A model generated the notes under the pieces. It was given only the letters and a program-made list of their open reading frames with translations, was not told where the DNA came from and searched no databases. A program made the position numbers and the translations under genes. A stretch of DNA of 64,000 nucleotides from Gammaproteobacteria bacterium (GTDB lineage Bacteria; Pseudomonadota; Gammaproteobacteria; Eutrophobiales; Eutrophobiaceae): the NCBI GenBank assembly GCA_021773215.1, contig JAJFKM010000031.1, forward strand, positions 1-64,000, written 5' to 3'. Below, piece by piece: positions 34,688 to 44,612 of this stretch. Each line of letters starts with the position of its first letter. Within the stretch, counting starts at the first letter, position 1.

Positions 34688-35938
34688 ATGACTTTTGATG
34701 GTACGACTTATTACTTAAAATCAGCCATAGTACTCTTGTTGTTTTTATTTCCATTCGCTGTCTCAGCAGAAAGCAACGAATCTATCCCGGTAGTAAATAG
34801 CAATACGATTCTATCACCTGAAGAATTGTCATCTACTTATCATCGTGTTGATACAGTAGAGTTCGAGGATGGGTTTTATAAATTCCAACTTGAATCAGAT
34901 GTCGGTGAATTTGAATTAAAATCTTTGGCTGTTTTGAGAAAACGACTCAATGAAATAAAGATTTTATCTCAGGCAATAATCCAATATGAAAACCAGGACG
35001 AAGATTTTTCAGATGAGTTGCGTAGTCAATTAAGTCTTTCCAGTGATTCAGCTGATGATTTTATAACGTCTCCCTTTAAAACTGCGAGAAATCTGGCAGG
35101 TCAATTGAGTAAAAATCTGGATGCAACATTGGAGGGAGAAGATCCTTTTGTTCGTGATCGGTTAAATCGCTATTCGCAGAGAGAACCAAACGATCCAACG
35201 GTAGCCAGACATAAACGTAACGCTGCCTTTCAGTTGGGTCTCGACATGTACTCTAGTAATAACAAGGTGCAATCTTTTCTGAATACAGTCGCCAATGCAC
35301 GAGCCTCTGGTAAAGTTTCAGCTGGTGTTGGTTTAAGTAATGGTTTTGTAAATTCTCAAAAACAGCATGAGATGGATACAAAGATAAGGCACATCCTCAA
35401 GAGTAAAACGCTATCCGAACTGAATGAATATAATGTCGATTTGCTTTTAAAGTTGGGTATCAATAAAAAGTTGATTAAGGCTTTTATAGAACACATGGTC
35501 TTATCACCGACGAATAAAACAACAATTGCTACTTATCTGTCGGGGCTTGAAAAAGTGTCTCGACTCGACTCATATATAGAAGTGGTTTTGACTGCAGACG
35601 ATGAGGTGGTAGCGCTGATATTTGAACGATTGAGTAAAATGTTGTTTCACTATTATAATGAAACTGAAAAATTTTCTACATTTTATAACTTTAAAGGTCA
35701 GTCAGCTGTACTGACCGAATCACGAAGGATTGTTTTTTTTGAATATGCAGATTTATTAATCTGGTCTGAAGAGAATGAAAAAAAATATACGCAAGCAGCA
35801 AAGCATGCAATGACTTCTGGATATAAAGGTTGGGAAGTTGTTAGCTTGGGCAGTTTGACCTCTTTTGCTAGTCAACATATGGAAGCTCTCGCCTTTAAGC
35901 ATCAAGCTGACTTTCTAAAATCCTCAGATATCAGGTGA
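34688..35938 (+). CDS. Secreted or periplasmic protein of unknown function
   Basis: 416 residues. A signal peptide (about 1-28, ending FAVSAES) precedes a mostly helical mature part with regularly spaced Leu/Lys and no cysteine. Segments such as YKFQLESDVGEFELKSLAVLRKRL look like the start of an envelope protein. No family is recognised. It is 46 bases after the Fae-like gene and same-strand, so probably in its transcript. Its 3' end overlaps the convergent 35924 gene by 15 bases. Confidence 0.6.
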   Translation: MTFDGTTYYLKSAIVLLLFLFPFAVSAESNESIPVVNSNTILSPEELSSTYHRVDTVEFEDGFYKFQLESDVGEFELKSLAVLRKRLNEIKILSQAIIQYENQDEDFSDELRSQLSLSSDSADDFITSPFKTARNLAGQLSKNLDATLEGEDPFVRDRLNRYSQREPNDPTVARHKRNAAFQLGLDMYSSNNKVQSFLNTVANARASGKVSAGVGLSNGFVNSQKQHEMDTKIRHILKSKTLSELNEYNVDLLLKLGINKKLIKAFIEHMVLSPTNKTTIATYLSGLEKVSRLDSYIEVVLTADDEVVALIFERLSKMLFHYYNETEKFSTFYNFKGQSAVLTESRRIVFFEYADLLIWSEENEKKYTQAAKHAMTSGYKGWEVVSLGSLTSFASQHMEALAFKHQADFLKSSDIR

Positions 35939-36223
35939 TTTAATAGATAAGTCCTGAATTTGTTTTTTCAATTTGTCATTCCTGTTGTTTTGAAGATTCA
36001 AAAGTAATGTTCTTATATTCTTAATATGTTTCATATAGATTGTCAGTAAACCTATTTCAATCGGTGTTTTTGTACTGCCAATAGAGCGAATTCTTTCCTC
36101 ATAATAGTTTAAATCATTGAGCAGCATTTCCTCGTTGTCATCGAGCATCTTTTCGTAGTGAAAGATCTCCCAGAGTAATTCTTTTTCTTTCCCGTCTATT
36201 TTTAGTAATTCGTTTACTGGCAC
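35924..36223 (-). CDS. Small helical cytosolic protein
   Basis: 99 residues from a GTG or nearby start, strongly charged and helical (KEKELLWEIFHYEKMLDDNEEMLLNDLNYYEERIRS), suggesting a coiled-coil hairpin. Convergent with and overlapping the preceding secreted-protein gene. No family is recognised. The amino-acid pattern looks protein-like, so I favour a real gene, without function. Confidence 0.42.
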   Translation of the reverse strand: MPVNELLKIDGKEKELLWEIFHYEKMLDDNEEMLLNDLNYYEERIRSIGSTKTPIEIGLLTIYMKHIKNIRTLLLNLQNNRNDKLKKQIQDLSIKSPDI

Positions 36224-36587
36224 TGGCTTACCCTCATAATCATATTAATCTTATGTAGCGCAATCGCTGTGCCAATAGAACGAAAATCAATATAAATATA
36301 ATAAAAACAATCAGATATAGAATAAATGAAGGGTTTATTTTGACTGAATTTTGTTATAAAACAGGCTAATACGTCGTTCAAGCGCGACAATATTTGAGAA
36401 CTTATACGTCGAATATCTAAAAATAATTTTTTATATGAGTGCGCTGTTAATGATGTGAGCATGTTCACAGAAACAGGTATTAGAGGTGTCATGATGATGG
36501 ATTAATGGCTTAAATGTATTGAGTAACTATCTGAGCATAGTTATTGATAATTATTATAAAGTTAAATCACGGAACAAATGAGTAGAT
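36224..36587. other. Spacer upstream of the short cNMP/rhodanese paralog
   Basis: 364 AT-rich bases. A 92-codon minus-strand frame crosses it but has unlikely composition and no ribosome site. It probably holds the promoters of the two divergent neighbours; no motif can be assigned. Confidence 0.35.
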
Positions 36588-38423
36588 ATGGCATCACAAT
36601 CCAATTTTGAATTAGCCAGTATCCTGCAAACACTTATTCCTATAAGCAATCTGTCGAAAGACAGCATTGAGTTAATTGTTCCAGGCTCACGTGTGAAAGC
36701 AGTTTCTAAAGGTAATATCGTTTTTAGTGAAGGCGATAATGACGATTATGCATTTTATCTGCTTAAAGGTGAGTTAAAACTAATTTCAACAGATAATACA
36801 GACTTCCGTATCTATTCGGAGACAGATGGCGCACGTTATCCATTAGCCCAGTTCCAACCTCGACAATATACTGCAAAAGCAGAAGAGGATTCCTTGATCC
36901 TCTGTATAGATAAAACATTGATGGATTCATTACTCATAGGTAATGATGCAGATATATCTACTTGTAACTCTGGCCTTGAAGTTAATGATATAGGTAATGA
37001 CGAGGATGAAGATTGGATGACGAGAATCTTGCAGTCTCCACTCTATACCAATATTTCAGTGGAAAATATTCAAAAGATATTCTCTAAAATAGAATCAATC
37101 GATGTCAGAAAAGGAGACGTAATTGTTAATCAAGGCGACAATGGTGATTACTATTACATTATTCAATCTGGTCGCTGTCAAATTAGCAGGAAGCCAACGC
37201 CGACCGCTCAAGGTATAAATCTGGCTCAAATTAGAGAAGGCGATGCCTTTGGAGAAGAGGCAATTATTGCTAATACTAAGCGCAATGCTTCTGTCACCAT
37301 GCTTACGGACGGACGATTAATGCGTTTGAGCAAGGATGATTTTGTAGAGCTCATTTTATTTTCAATACTTCAAAAAGTAGATTATGAAACAGCGCAAGCT
37401 ATAGAAGAAAAGGGAGCAATATGGCTGGATGTTCGATATCCAGATGAATATCAGGATTATTCAATAGAAGCTAGTGTCAATATACCCTTGAATATACTTC
37501 GTTTGCAGGTTGGGAAGTTGGACAGATCAAGGCAATACATTACCTGTTGTGATAGCGGGTCTCGTAGCTCAATAGCTGCTTTTATCCTGGCGCAGCATGG
37601 TTATGATGTATATCAACTGAATAGTGGTTTAAAGGCACATTTAAGGCATATAGATAAAGATCAGGCAGAAATAATTAAAACAGATGAATTAAGTTCTGCA
37701 GATATTTTACCCTTCAAAAAAAGTGATAGTTCAGATGAAAATATTATGCATGACGAGTTAAGAGGACTACGTCAAGAGCTTGAAAGTATACGGGGGGAAT
37801 TTAAAGAGGTAATGCATATAAAAGATATTGCTTCTGAATTAAAAAAATCGGTAATTGATCTGACAGATAAAAAGTTTAAAGAACAAAGAGAAAAAATAAA
37901 TTTGCAAACGCAAAATACAAATAAACTTTTTCAACAAGCTAAAAAAATGCATGATGATATAGAACAAGAACGACAATCTATTTATAAGCTAGTAGAAATA
38001 CAGCAACAAAAACATGAAGAGACAGTGAAGAATTTTCAGGCCGAGATAGAGAAACGGTTTCTTGAAGAAGAAAAAAAGATGCAGACATTCTATTCATGGA
38101 AGGCGAATGAGATTGAAAAAATAAAGAATATGCAACAAGCAGCAGAGGCGGAATACCTTAGAATAAAAACAGTAGAAAAAACAGATCAGGGTACGCAGCG
38201 CCAACCTGCACAAAATCACGCATTAAATGATGACCTTAAGGAATGGTTGGCGGAACAAGTGAAAAATGAATCATCACCACTGAATAAAGAGCTTAAGAGA
38301 GCAAAGAATAGAATAGTGCAACAAGCGGATGTGCGATATAAAAAGGCAAAAAAAATATCAAAGATACATGACCAGTTTCTTTCCGCTGAAATCGATGTTT
38401 TATTAAAAGATTCTAATAAATAA
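36588..38423 (+). CDS. Double cNMP-binding, rhodanese and coiled-coil protein (short paralog)
   Basis: 611 residues with the same order as the 31570 gene: first cNMP domain about 20-115 (SEGDNDDYAFYLLKGELKL), second about 150-255 with FGEEAIIANTKRNASV (221-236), rhodanese 265-345 with a CC pair (Cys320, Cys321; ITCCDSGSRSS) where the catalytic Cys should lie, then a shorter coiled coil (about 385-530) and a basic C-terminus. Shared segments such as SRKPTPT and QFQPRQYTAKA or QLQPRQYSAKA show duplication. Function is unknown. Confidence 0.85.
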   Translation: MASQSNFELASILQTLIPISNLSKDSIELIVPGSRVKAVSKGNIVFSEGDNDDYAFYLLKGELKLISTDNTDFRIYSETDGARYPLAQFQPRQYTAKAEEDSLILCIDKTLMDSLLIGNDADISTCNSGLEVNDIGNDEDEDWMTRILQSPLYTNISVENIQKIFSKIESIDVRKGDVIVNQGDNGDYYYIIQSGRCQISRKPTPTAQGINLAQIREGDAFGEEAIIANTKRNASVTMLTDGRLMRLSKDDFVELILFSILQKVDYETAQAIEEKGAIWLDVRYPDEYQDYSIEASVNIPLNILRLQVGKLDRSRQYITCCDSGSRSSIAAFILAQHGYDVYQLNSGLKAHLRHIDKDQAEIIKTDELSSADILPFKKSDSSDENIMHDELRGLRQELESIRGEFKEVMHIKDIASELKKSVIDLTDKKFKEQREKINLQTQNTNKLFQQAKKMHDDIEQERQSIYKLVEIQQQKHEETVKNFQAEIEKRFLEEEKKMQTFYSWKANEIEKIKNMQQAAEAEYLRIKTVEKTDQGTQRQPAQNHALNDDLKEWLAEQVKNESSPLNKELKRAKNRIVQQADVRYKKAKKISKIHDQFLSAEIDVLLKDSNK

Positions 38424-38475
38424 CAATAGTGTATTAATTAGCGGCACTTCAAAATTTCATATGATCTTATTTATT

Positions 38476-39210
38476 TCAAAACTTATATAATATTGTTGCT
38501 TGTATAGATTCTTCTGTAATGCCTTTGATACCAAACTTATTGTGCCAATACCAATATTCAATGCCCACATAAAACTTATCGCTTTGGCCGGATAATTTTC
38601 CTGCATCAAGTAATAATTGTGGTTGTGTCAAAATATAGTCGACACCACCTGTGGCAGCGGCACTTACCCAATCCAGAAAGCCACGAAACTTGAAATCCAG
38701 ACTACCGAGAGCAAAAGGTATGCTCCACGCTGGAGTAATTTGTAATCCCACACTATTAACATTATCTTGCTTATAAGCCATAACGTCTAACTGTATAAAT
38801 TCAGTGTGAGGGATTTTAAAACTGATGCCTCCTCCTAATAAATAAGCAGTAAAGGGATCCGTTGAAGGTTCACTCCCAGCATTAATCCCCGCAACTATTG
38901 AAAAGTCATTAAAAACACCGATAGAAAAGTTTTTATTTGATAATTTATTTAAGCTAAGTCGAGAGTACCATTCTCCATAGACTTCAAGGCCAATATCACT
39001 TCTTTGAATAACATCTATGAAAAGAAAGTTTTCTCCATATCGCCACCCATCTGCATGTTCTAGTGTGATCGTATTGTGACGACTGGAGCCTAATTCGAAT
39101 CCGTCTCCTGATAGTAGTTGAATATTGGAGGACGACCATTCGAATATATCATCGGCATGAAGATTTGCAGATACTAAAAACATTACTAACAATAAAAATG
39201 ACGTTTGCAT
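38476..39210 (-). CDS. Tsx/OmpK-like outer-membrane protein
   Basis: 244 residues. A signal peptide (1-19, ending NLHA) precedes FEWSSSNIQLLSG near the mature N-terminus and HNTITLEHADGWRYGENFLFIDVI, as in nucleoside-specific channel (Tsx/OmpK) proteins. Alternating beta strands follow, ending in the outer-membrane signature Phe (ATILYKF). It should form a small barrel; the nucleoside substrate is only inferred from family. Convergent with the 36588 gene. Confidence 0.8.
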   Translation of the reverse strand: MQTSFLLLVMFLVSANLHADDIFEWSSSNIQLLSGDGFELGSSRHNTITLEHADGWRYGENFLFIDVIQRSDIGLEVYGEWYSRLSLNKLSNKNFSIGVFNDFSIVAGINAGSEPSTDPFTAYLLGGGISFKIPHTEFIQLDVMAYKQDNVNSVGLQITPAWSIPFALGSLDFKFRGFLDWVSAAATGGVDYILTQPQLLLDAGKLSGQSDKFYVGIEYWYWHNKFGIKGITEESIQATILYKF

Positions 39211-39258
39211 GTCTTATTACTTATAGTTAGTAGGCATTTTGGCTGAGATATAAATACC

Positions 39259-42200
39259 CTACCGTTTAAATCGGTTTTCGATTAATTCGAGAAGTGGTTG
39301 GGGTTTGCCAATACCATATCCCTGAGCATAATTAACACCAATCTCTCTCAACATTCCATTAATTTCATCATTTTCGACAAACTCAGCTATGGTTTTCATC
39401 CCCATCACTTGGCCGATTTCGTTAATTGATTTCACCATGGCGTGATCAATCGGGTCATCAACAATATCTTTAACAAACATGCCATCGATCTTTAGAAAAT
39501 CCACAGGTAGATTTTTTAAATAAGCAAATGAGGATAAACCGCTACCAAAATCATCCAATGCAAACCGACACCCGAATCCTTTCAATGTTGAAATAAACTT
39601 CTTAGCGATGCTTAGATTGGATATAGCTGCAGTTTCAGTAATTTCGAAGCATATTTTTTCAGCATCAAGTTCGGCCTCATCTAGCTTGGTGATAATAAAG
39701 TCTAGTACATTCGGGTCGGTTAATGATTGACCTGATAGGTTGATAGAACAAAAATTAATTTGGTTTAAAAAGATAGGGTTATTTGCTAGTAAATCAAAGG
39801 AAGTATTAATGACCCAGTAGTCTATTTTTGAAATGAGGTTATAACGTTCAGCAGCAGGCAAGAATGCTCCTGGTGGAATGACCTCATTTTCTTCACCGAT
39901 CATTCGAATTAGAAGTTCATAATGTTTATTTAAACTGGTGCCTAATGGAACAATGGCTTGTGCATAAAGACAAAAGCGATCATTTTCAAGTGCTTTATTG
40001 ATACGTGTTACCCATTGCATCTCGCCACTGCGTTTTGCCATAGTCTCATCTTCGTCATGATAAACATGAATACGATTACGTCCCAATTCCTTGGCCATGT
40101 AACACGCTGCATCTGCACTTTTTAATAGCTGGGTTTGATTAGAAGTGTCTTTTGTGATGGGTACTAAACCAATACTGGCACCGATTTTGAAAGTGTGTTC
40201 ATCCCAGGAAAATTGATAATTTTGGATGACTTTTAGTAAGGTTGTAGCAACTCGGTATGCATCATCTAGTGAGCAATGCTCCATTAATACACCAAATTCA
40301 TCGCCTCCCAAGCGTGCCAGAGTATCGCGTTTCCTTACAATACTTTGTAACTCACTCGTAAGTTGGCGCAATAACTCATCGCCAGCTGTATGCCCACAGG
40401 TATCATTTACTATCTTGAATTGGTCAAGATCCATGAAACAGAGTGCATGTTGACTATCATCATGATGAAGAGTTGATAGTAAGCGTTCTGTGCGGCGTTT
40501 AAATTCATGTCGGTTTACTAACCCGGTCAAACCGTCATGACATGCTTGGAAAGTAAGCTTTTCTTCAGATTGTTTACGTAATATTGTAATAGCAACGATG
40601 TTTGCCATGCGATTCATTAAATCAATATCACTTGCGTTAGGTTCTTTTTTAGTGCGGAAATAGAGTGCCAATGAACCTAAAACTTTTCCATCCGAGACTG
40701 TAACTGGAGTTGACCAACATGATTGCAATTCATGTTTTAGCGCAATATCACGAAAATCTTCCCACAATCGATCATTTTCAATATCACTGACAATAATCTG
40801 CTTGTTAAGATAGACGGCCGTTCCACAGGATCCAACTTTTGGGCCTATTTCAATTCCATCAATTAATTTTATATAAGCACTCTGTAAATTAGGTGCTGAC
40901 CCATGTATAAGATGCTTCTCACTGTCATCAAGCAGAAGAATAGAAGACATACTGTCAGCAACAACTCCTTCAATACTTATTGTTATCGTATCCAGTATCT
41001 CAAGCATAGTGTGATTTCGAGTGAGCATTTCCAGGATCTTATTTTCTAAAGCGAGTACTGTTGCAACATTTTTTCGTTCTTTTACTTCATTATTTAATTC
41101 GTCTGTTCTTAATTTAATTATGTCTTCTGTACGTAATGTACGGCCTGTTAACATCAATAAACCTATGCCAGAAATTCCAGATATTAAAAAACCACCAACA
41201 ATGATTAGCCTTATCGTCCATGACGAATAAAGAGTGATAAATTCGCTTGTTGGTGAAAATTGGATTTTCCAATATTGGTTTGCAACCTTAATTTCATGAG
41301 AAATTTTATAATCGAATTGTTTAGGAATAGTATGTTTGTCATTAATATTATATTTGTCGCTATAAAAAAGATGTGATTTATTTTTCAATGAGACTAATAA
41401 ATTTAATTTTGATATTTTTTTATGAATATTTTTAATTTCGTTTTCCAGTCTAAATACAGTGGCAACGAAACCAGCAAGCGATTCGCAATTTTTATGTACC
41501 TCATAAAGGGTATTCTTTTTATACACCGGGGCATAAAAGACAATGCCAATTTCTTCTTCTGTTTCTTGTACTAGTTTTAATGCATCAGTTACAGTAACTT
41601 GCCCGGAAGCACATGCTATTTCAGTTGCTTTAAGTGCTGATGGTGTGTTTCTTATGTCATAACCCCATGCAGTCTCATTGCCGGAAAAAGGCTCTAAAAA
41701 TTGAATTGGAAAATAGAGTTCTTTCACAGGTGACCTTTCCATTATTCCTTGTTGATTCTTGAATCTTATTTGCGTACCTGAACTGTCTTCAAAAGTTTCA
41801 CGTTCCTCATGAAGTATTTTTGGTGTCCATTCAAGCGCCTTTATCTCAGGATGTCGCGAAAGGTTTGGCTGTGTATATTGGGAAAATTCTTCTGCCGTTA
41901 CATTATTGGAGCTTTCAAAAAATGCTTGTAAATTTTCAACTGAATCCGAATGTGTTGCGATACTGTTTTCTAGTTCATTTGTAAAAATAGTGGCATTCCT
42001 TTCAAAGGCACTTTCAACGGCTCTTATTTCTTGTTGATAAGAGAATTTAAAGATGACAAATGCAATTGAGATTAAAAAACAAAGCGGTAGAGCAACGTTA
42101 GTAATTCGCTGTTGCCAAAAGTTACGAGGCGTACCAAAAAAACAAAGTACAATGGGTGTAAAAGTAACTACACCGATAGAATCACCAATCCACCATGTGC

Positions 42201-42738
42201 TCCAGGCGAGTGATAGATCATTAATTGTCAGGATATCTTTAAACCATAATGTAAAAATACCGATAGATGCCGATATGGTGCAGCTAATGGGGCCTGCCAT
42301 TAGGCAGAATAAGAGAATGGTTCGTTCCTTAAGTAACGCTTTATCTTTTTTGAGTATTGGCTCTATTAGCTTTGTACCAACCCATGCTTGGAGTGCTGCT
42401 CCTGCTGAAATTACAGTTCCGATTAAGAAGGATGATATGATTTTTTCTGTATTAGATGCGTCAAGAAATGATGTGGTTTGAACTAAAATACCACCGATAA
42501 TAATTCCAGGTAAAATACGGGGTCCAGATATCAATAGAGCAGCTAATGCGATTCCCGCAGCAGGCCAAACAGCCGCAGCATTAGCCGGAGGTATAGCCAG
42601 TAGCATACCTGCTTGTCCAGCTATAAAGTAGGCAGTTGCTGTAATGAAGTTGGATGCGAATAAATTATGGTTCATTATTTTATTTAATGAGTGTGCATAA
42701 ATATATTGTAGTCTTTTTAAGAGCAAGATTCTTGCCAA
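39259..42738 (-). CDS. MASE1-CHASE-GAF-GGDEF-EAL cyclic-di-GMP protein
   Basis: 1159 residues; a start 63 bases later (Met22) is also plausible. Order: MASE1 membrane sensor (about 28-235, PANAAAVWPAAGIALAALL), periplasmic CHASE domain (about 240-490), membrane helix 508-530, GAF (about 565-720, GSCGTAVYLNKQIIVSDI), GGDEF 735-895 with an intact GGDEF motif at 811-815, and EAL 910-1155. The EAL signature reads ELL (941-943), a common variant; FEITETA, LDDFGSG and KIDGMF are conserved, so phosphodiesterase activity remains possible. Dual-function c-di-GMP turnover enzyme. Confidence 0.93.
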   Translation of the reverse strand: MARILLLKRLQYIYAHSLNKIMNHNLFASNFITATAYFIAGQAGMLLAIPPANAAAVWPAAGIALAALLISGPRILPGIIIGGILVQTTSFLDASNTEKIISSFLIGTVISAGAALQAWVGTKLIEPILKKDKALLKERTILLFCLMAGPISCTISASIGIFTLWFKDILTINDLSLAWSTWWIGDSIGVVTFTPIVLCFFGTPRNFWQQRITNVALPLCFLISIAFVIFKFSYQQEIRAVESAFERNATIFTNELENSIATHSDSVENLQAFFESSNNVTAEEFSQYTQPNLSRHPEIKALEWTPKILHEERETFEDSSGTQIRFKNQQGIMERSPVKELYFPIQFLEPFSGNETAWGYDIRNTPSALKATEIACASGQVTVTDALKLVQETEEEIGIVFYAPVYKKNTLYEVHKNCESLAGFVATVFRLENEIKNIHKKISKLNLLVSLKNKSHLFYSDKYNINDKHTIPKQFDYKISHEIKVANQYWKIQFSPTSEFITLYSSWTIRLIIVGGFLISGISGIGLLMLTGRTLRTEDIIKLRTDELNNEVKERKNVATVLALENKILEMLTRNHTMLEILDTITISIEGVVADSMSSILLLDDSEKHLIHGSAPNLQSAYIKLIDGIEIGPKVGSCGTAVYLNKQIIVSDIENDRLWEDFRDIALKHELQSCWSTPVTVSDGKVLGSLALYFRTKKEPNASDIDLMNRMANIVAITILRKQSEEKLTFQACHDGLTGLVNRHEFKRRTERLLSTLHHDDSQHALCFMDLDQFKIVNDTCGHTAGDELLRQLTSELQSIVRKRDTLARLGGDEFGVLMEHCSLDDAYRVATTLLKVIQNYQFSWDEHTFKIGASIGLVPITKDTSNQTQLLKSADAACYMAKELGRNRIHVYHDEDETMAKRSGEMQWVTRINKALENDRFCLYAQAIVPLGTSLNKHYELLIRMIGEENEVIPPGAFLPAAERYNLISKIDYWVINTSFDLLANNPIFLNQINFCSINLSGQSLTDPNVLDFIITKLDEAELDAEKICFEITETAAISNLSIAKKFISTLKGFGCRFALDDFGSGLSSFAYLKNLPVDFLKIDGMFVKDIVDDPIDHAMVKSINEIGQVMGMKTIAEFVENDEINGMLREIGVNYAQGYGIGKPQPLLELIENRFKR

Positions 42739-42890
42739 TGACTGATTATGACAAGAATGACAGGATGTTTTTATTTTTGCGTTTTATCCGAAAACTAATG
42801 CTGGCTTGGTCTACATATGCATGCGTGGATAAATTTAAGCGTCCAGTACAATGGAGTAATAGAAGAAGTATTAATAAGATTACGTGAGGA

Positions 42891-43721
42891 TTACCATAAC
42901 TCCCATACAGGCGTGAGACCTTGTGGTAATTCTGCGAGATTGCCGAGTTGACTCCAGGGAGTATTGCCGCTGTGAAAATCAGATCCGACTGACGCCGCTA
43001 TATCGTAACGTTTAGCATAAGCAGTAGCCAATTCAATTTCATTTGATTGATTATGCCCGGTGACAACTTCGATAGCTTCACCACCGAGTTCTTTAAATTC
43101 TTTTATTAAATTTCGCAATTTAGTTGCGGTAAGTTTATAACGCATTGGATGTGCTATAACTGAAACGCCGCCAGCGCCATTAATGTGAGCAATAGTTTCT
43201 TCGAGGCTGGGCCATTCAACAGAGGCATATCCCGGTTTATTATTGACTAGAAAACGTTTAAATACATCTGACTGGTTTTTTGCATTACCATTTTCTATTA
43301 GGTAAGTTGAAAAATGTTGGCGTGTTACTGTTCCACCCGCCGCAATACGCTTGGCGTTTTCGTATGCATTATCAATACCAACCTTCTTTAGTTTCTCACC
43401 TATCTTTATTGCACGTTCTTCGCGTAGATGATTAAGGTGAGATGTTGCATCAATTATAGTTTTGTTATCAGCTTTAAAGTTCAGACCAACGATATGGATC
43501 GTTTTATTGTTCCATAAGCATGATAACTCGATGCCATTTATGAGAGTTACATCGTGCTTTTTTGCAGCACTACGCGCGGCAGCTAATCCAGAGACTGTAT
43601 CGTGATCAGTTAACGCTATAGTATCGATCCCCACTGTCCTTGCTTTTTCAACTAGCAGCTCGGGCGACAATATGCCATCTGAAGCAGTTGAATGAGTGTG
43701 TAAATCGAATACGTGTGGCAT
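42891..43721 (-). CDS. rnm: PHP-domain phosphoesterase, RNase AM (YciV/TrpH) type
   Basis: 276 residues. Metal-binding motifs of the PHP fold are intact: FDLHTHSTASDG, TDHDTVSGL, GIELSC, IAHPMRY and SDFHSG. It is the length of E. coli RNase AM (5'-3' exonuclease that trims 23S, 16S and 5S rRNA 5' ends and degrades 3',5'-bisphosphates). The gene for YajQ follows 11 bases after its end in the transcript order yajQ then rnm. Confidence 0.88.
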   Translation of the reverse strand: MPHVFDLHTHSTASDGILSPELLVEKARTVGIDTIALTDHDTVSGLAAARSAAKKHDVTLINGIELSCLWNNKTIHIVGLNFKADNKTIIDATSHLNHLREERAIKIGEKLKKVGIDNAYENAKRIAAGGTVTRQHFSTYLIENGNAKNQSDVFKRFLVNNKPGYASVEWPSLEETIAHINGAGGVSVIAHPMRYKLTATKLRNLIKEFKELGGEAIEVVTGHNQSNEIELATAYAKRYDIAASVGSDFHSGNTPWSQLGNLAELPQGLTPVWELW

Positions 43722-43732
43722 TGATTTTACGT

Positions 43733-44215
43733 TTAGTCCCGAAAATTTATATATTGTAAAGGTAGTTCAAATTTTGCTTCTTTAATCGCTGCAATGGTCT
43801 CTTGTAAGTCATCACGTTTTTTCCCGGTGATGCGGACTTGTTCTCCCTGAATCGCCGCCTGCACTTTTAGCTTGCTGCCTTTGATCATTTTGACAATCTT
43901 TCTGGCAAGTTCTTTATCAATGCCTTTTCTTATCGCAACGGTTTGTTGAGCTTCTTTATTGTTTTCAACAATATCTCCGTATTCCAGACAACGAATATCA
44001 ATACTGCGTTTGACTATTTTTGTTTCAAGTATGTCATGAATCTGTTTCACCTGAAATTCAGATGAAGAGGTGATCGTCAGGCTATTCTCAACCAATTCAA
44101 TCTTCGAGTCGGTTCCCTTAAAATCAAAACGATTGCTTATTTCTCTGTTCGCTTGATCAATCGCGTTAGTAAGTTCATGTTGGTCGATTTCAGATACAAC
44201 ATCAAATGAAGGCAT
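43733..44215 (-). CDS. yajQ: YajQ family nucleotide/c-di-GMP-binding protein
   Basis: 160 residues, the normal length. N-terminal MPSFDVVSEIDQHELTNAID and SNRFDFKGTDS are diagnostic, as is VRITGKKRDDLQ near the C-terminus. A two-RRM-like-fold protein; some homologues bind c-di-GMP, others act as viral-DNA or tRNA binding factors. Sits between the DUF3301 and PHP genes with short gaps. Confidence 0.94.
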   Translation of the reverse strand: MPSFDVVSEIDQHELTNAIDQANREISNRFDFKGTDSKIELVENSLTITSSSEFQVKQIHDILETKIVKRSIDIRCLEYGDIVENNKEAQQTVAIRKGIDKELARKIVKMIKGSKLKVQAAIQGEQVRITGKKRDDLQETIAAIKEAKFELPLQYINFRD

Positions 44216-44234
44216 CGTTTAATTCTCCGTTGAT

Positions 44235-44573
44235 TTAATCTTCTGTGTTTAAGCTGGATTCTAAAATTATACCATCAGGATGATCAAGCTGTATCGATTG
44301 CAGATGATGACCTATTACATAGGCGGTGCCACTAAAACGGTTCTGACCATCCGGGCTGAATTCAAAACGGTAATAACGGTGAAATGCAAAATTACCAGAA
44401 AAATCTCGACCGGGTTTAATAGATGTCATCGCCACAGTTTCGTCCAAAAACTGGTAATTAATATCGCGACAATATCGACGTGAGCGTTTCACAGCCAGTT
44501 CGCGTGCACGTAAGGCATCCTGCCAAAACCAGACTGCAAGGCCTAGTATGATCAGGAAAATAATTTCATTCAT
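44235..44573 (-). CDS. DUF3301 domain membrane protein
   Basis: 112 residues. One N-terminal membrane helix (IIFLIILGLAVWFWQD) then the DUF3301 pattern: ALRARELAVKRSRRYC, QFLDETVAM, FHRYYRFEFSPDG and SIQLDHP. Function unknown. It lies between apbE and yajQ on the same strand, 39 bases after apbE begins downstream. Confidence 0.82.
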   Translation of the reverse strand: MNEIIFLIILGLAVWFWQDALRARELAVKRSRRYCRDINYQFLDETVAMTSIKPGRDFSGNFAFHRYYRFEFSPDGQNRFSGTAYVIGHHLQSIQLDHPDGIILESSLNTED

Positions 44574-44612
44574 CGATGGTTATCTCTGTAGTGCTTATTT
44601 ATATAAGCAGAC

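Noticed and set aside
36214-36492. 92-codon minus-strand frame before the short cNMP paralog
   Set aside because: No ribosome site, overlaps the start of the 99-residue gene, and its composition does not look like a protein family.
41021-42481. Antisense frames inside the GGDEF-EAL gene
   Set aside because: Shadows of the strongly supported 1159-residue gene.
42654-42887. Plus-strand frame upstream of the MASE1-GGDEF-EAL gene
   Set aside because: No ribosome site or recognisable protein; probably chance.
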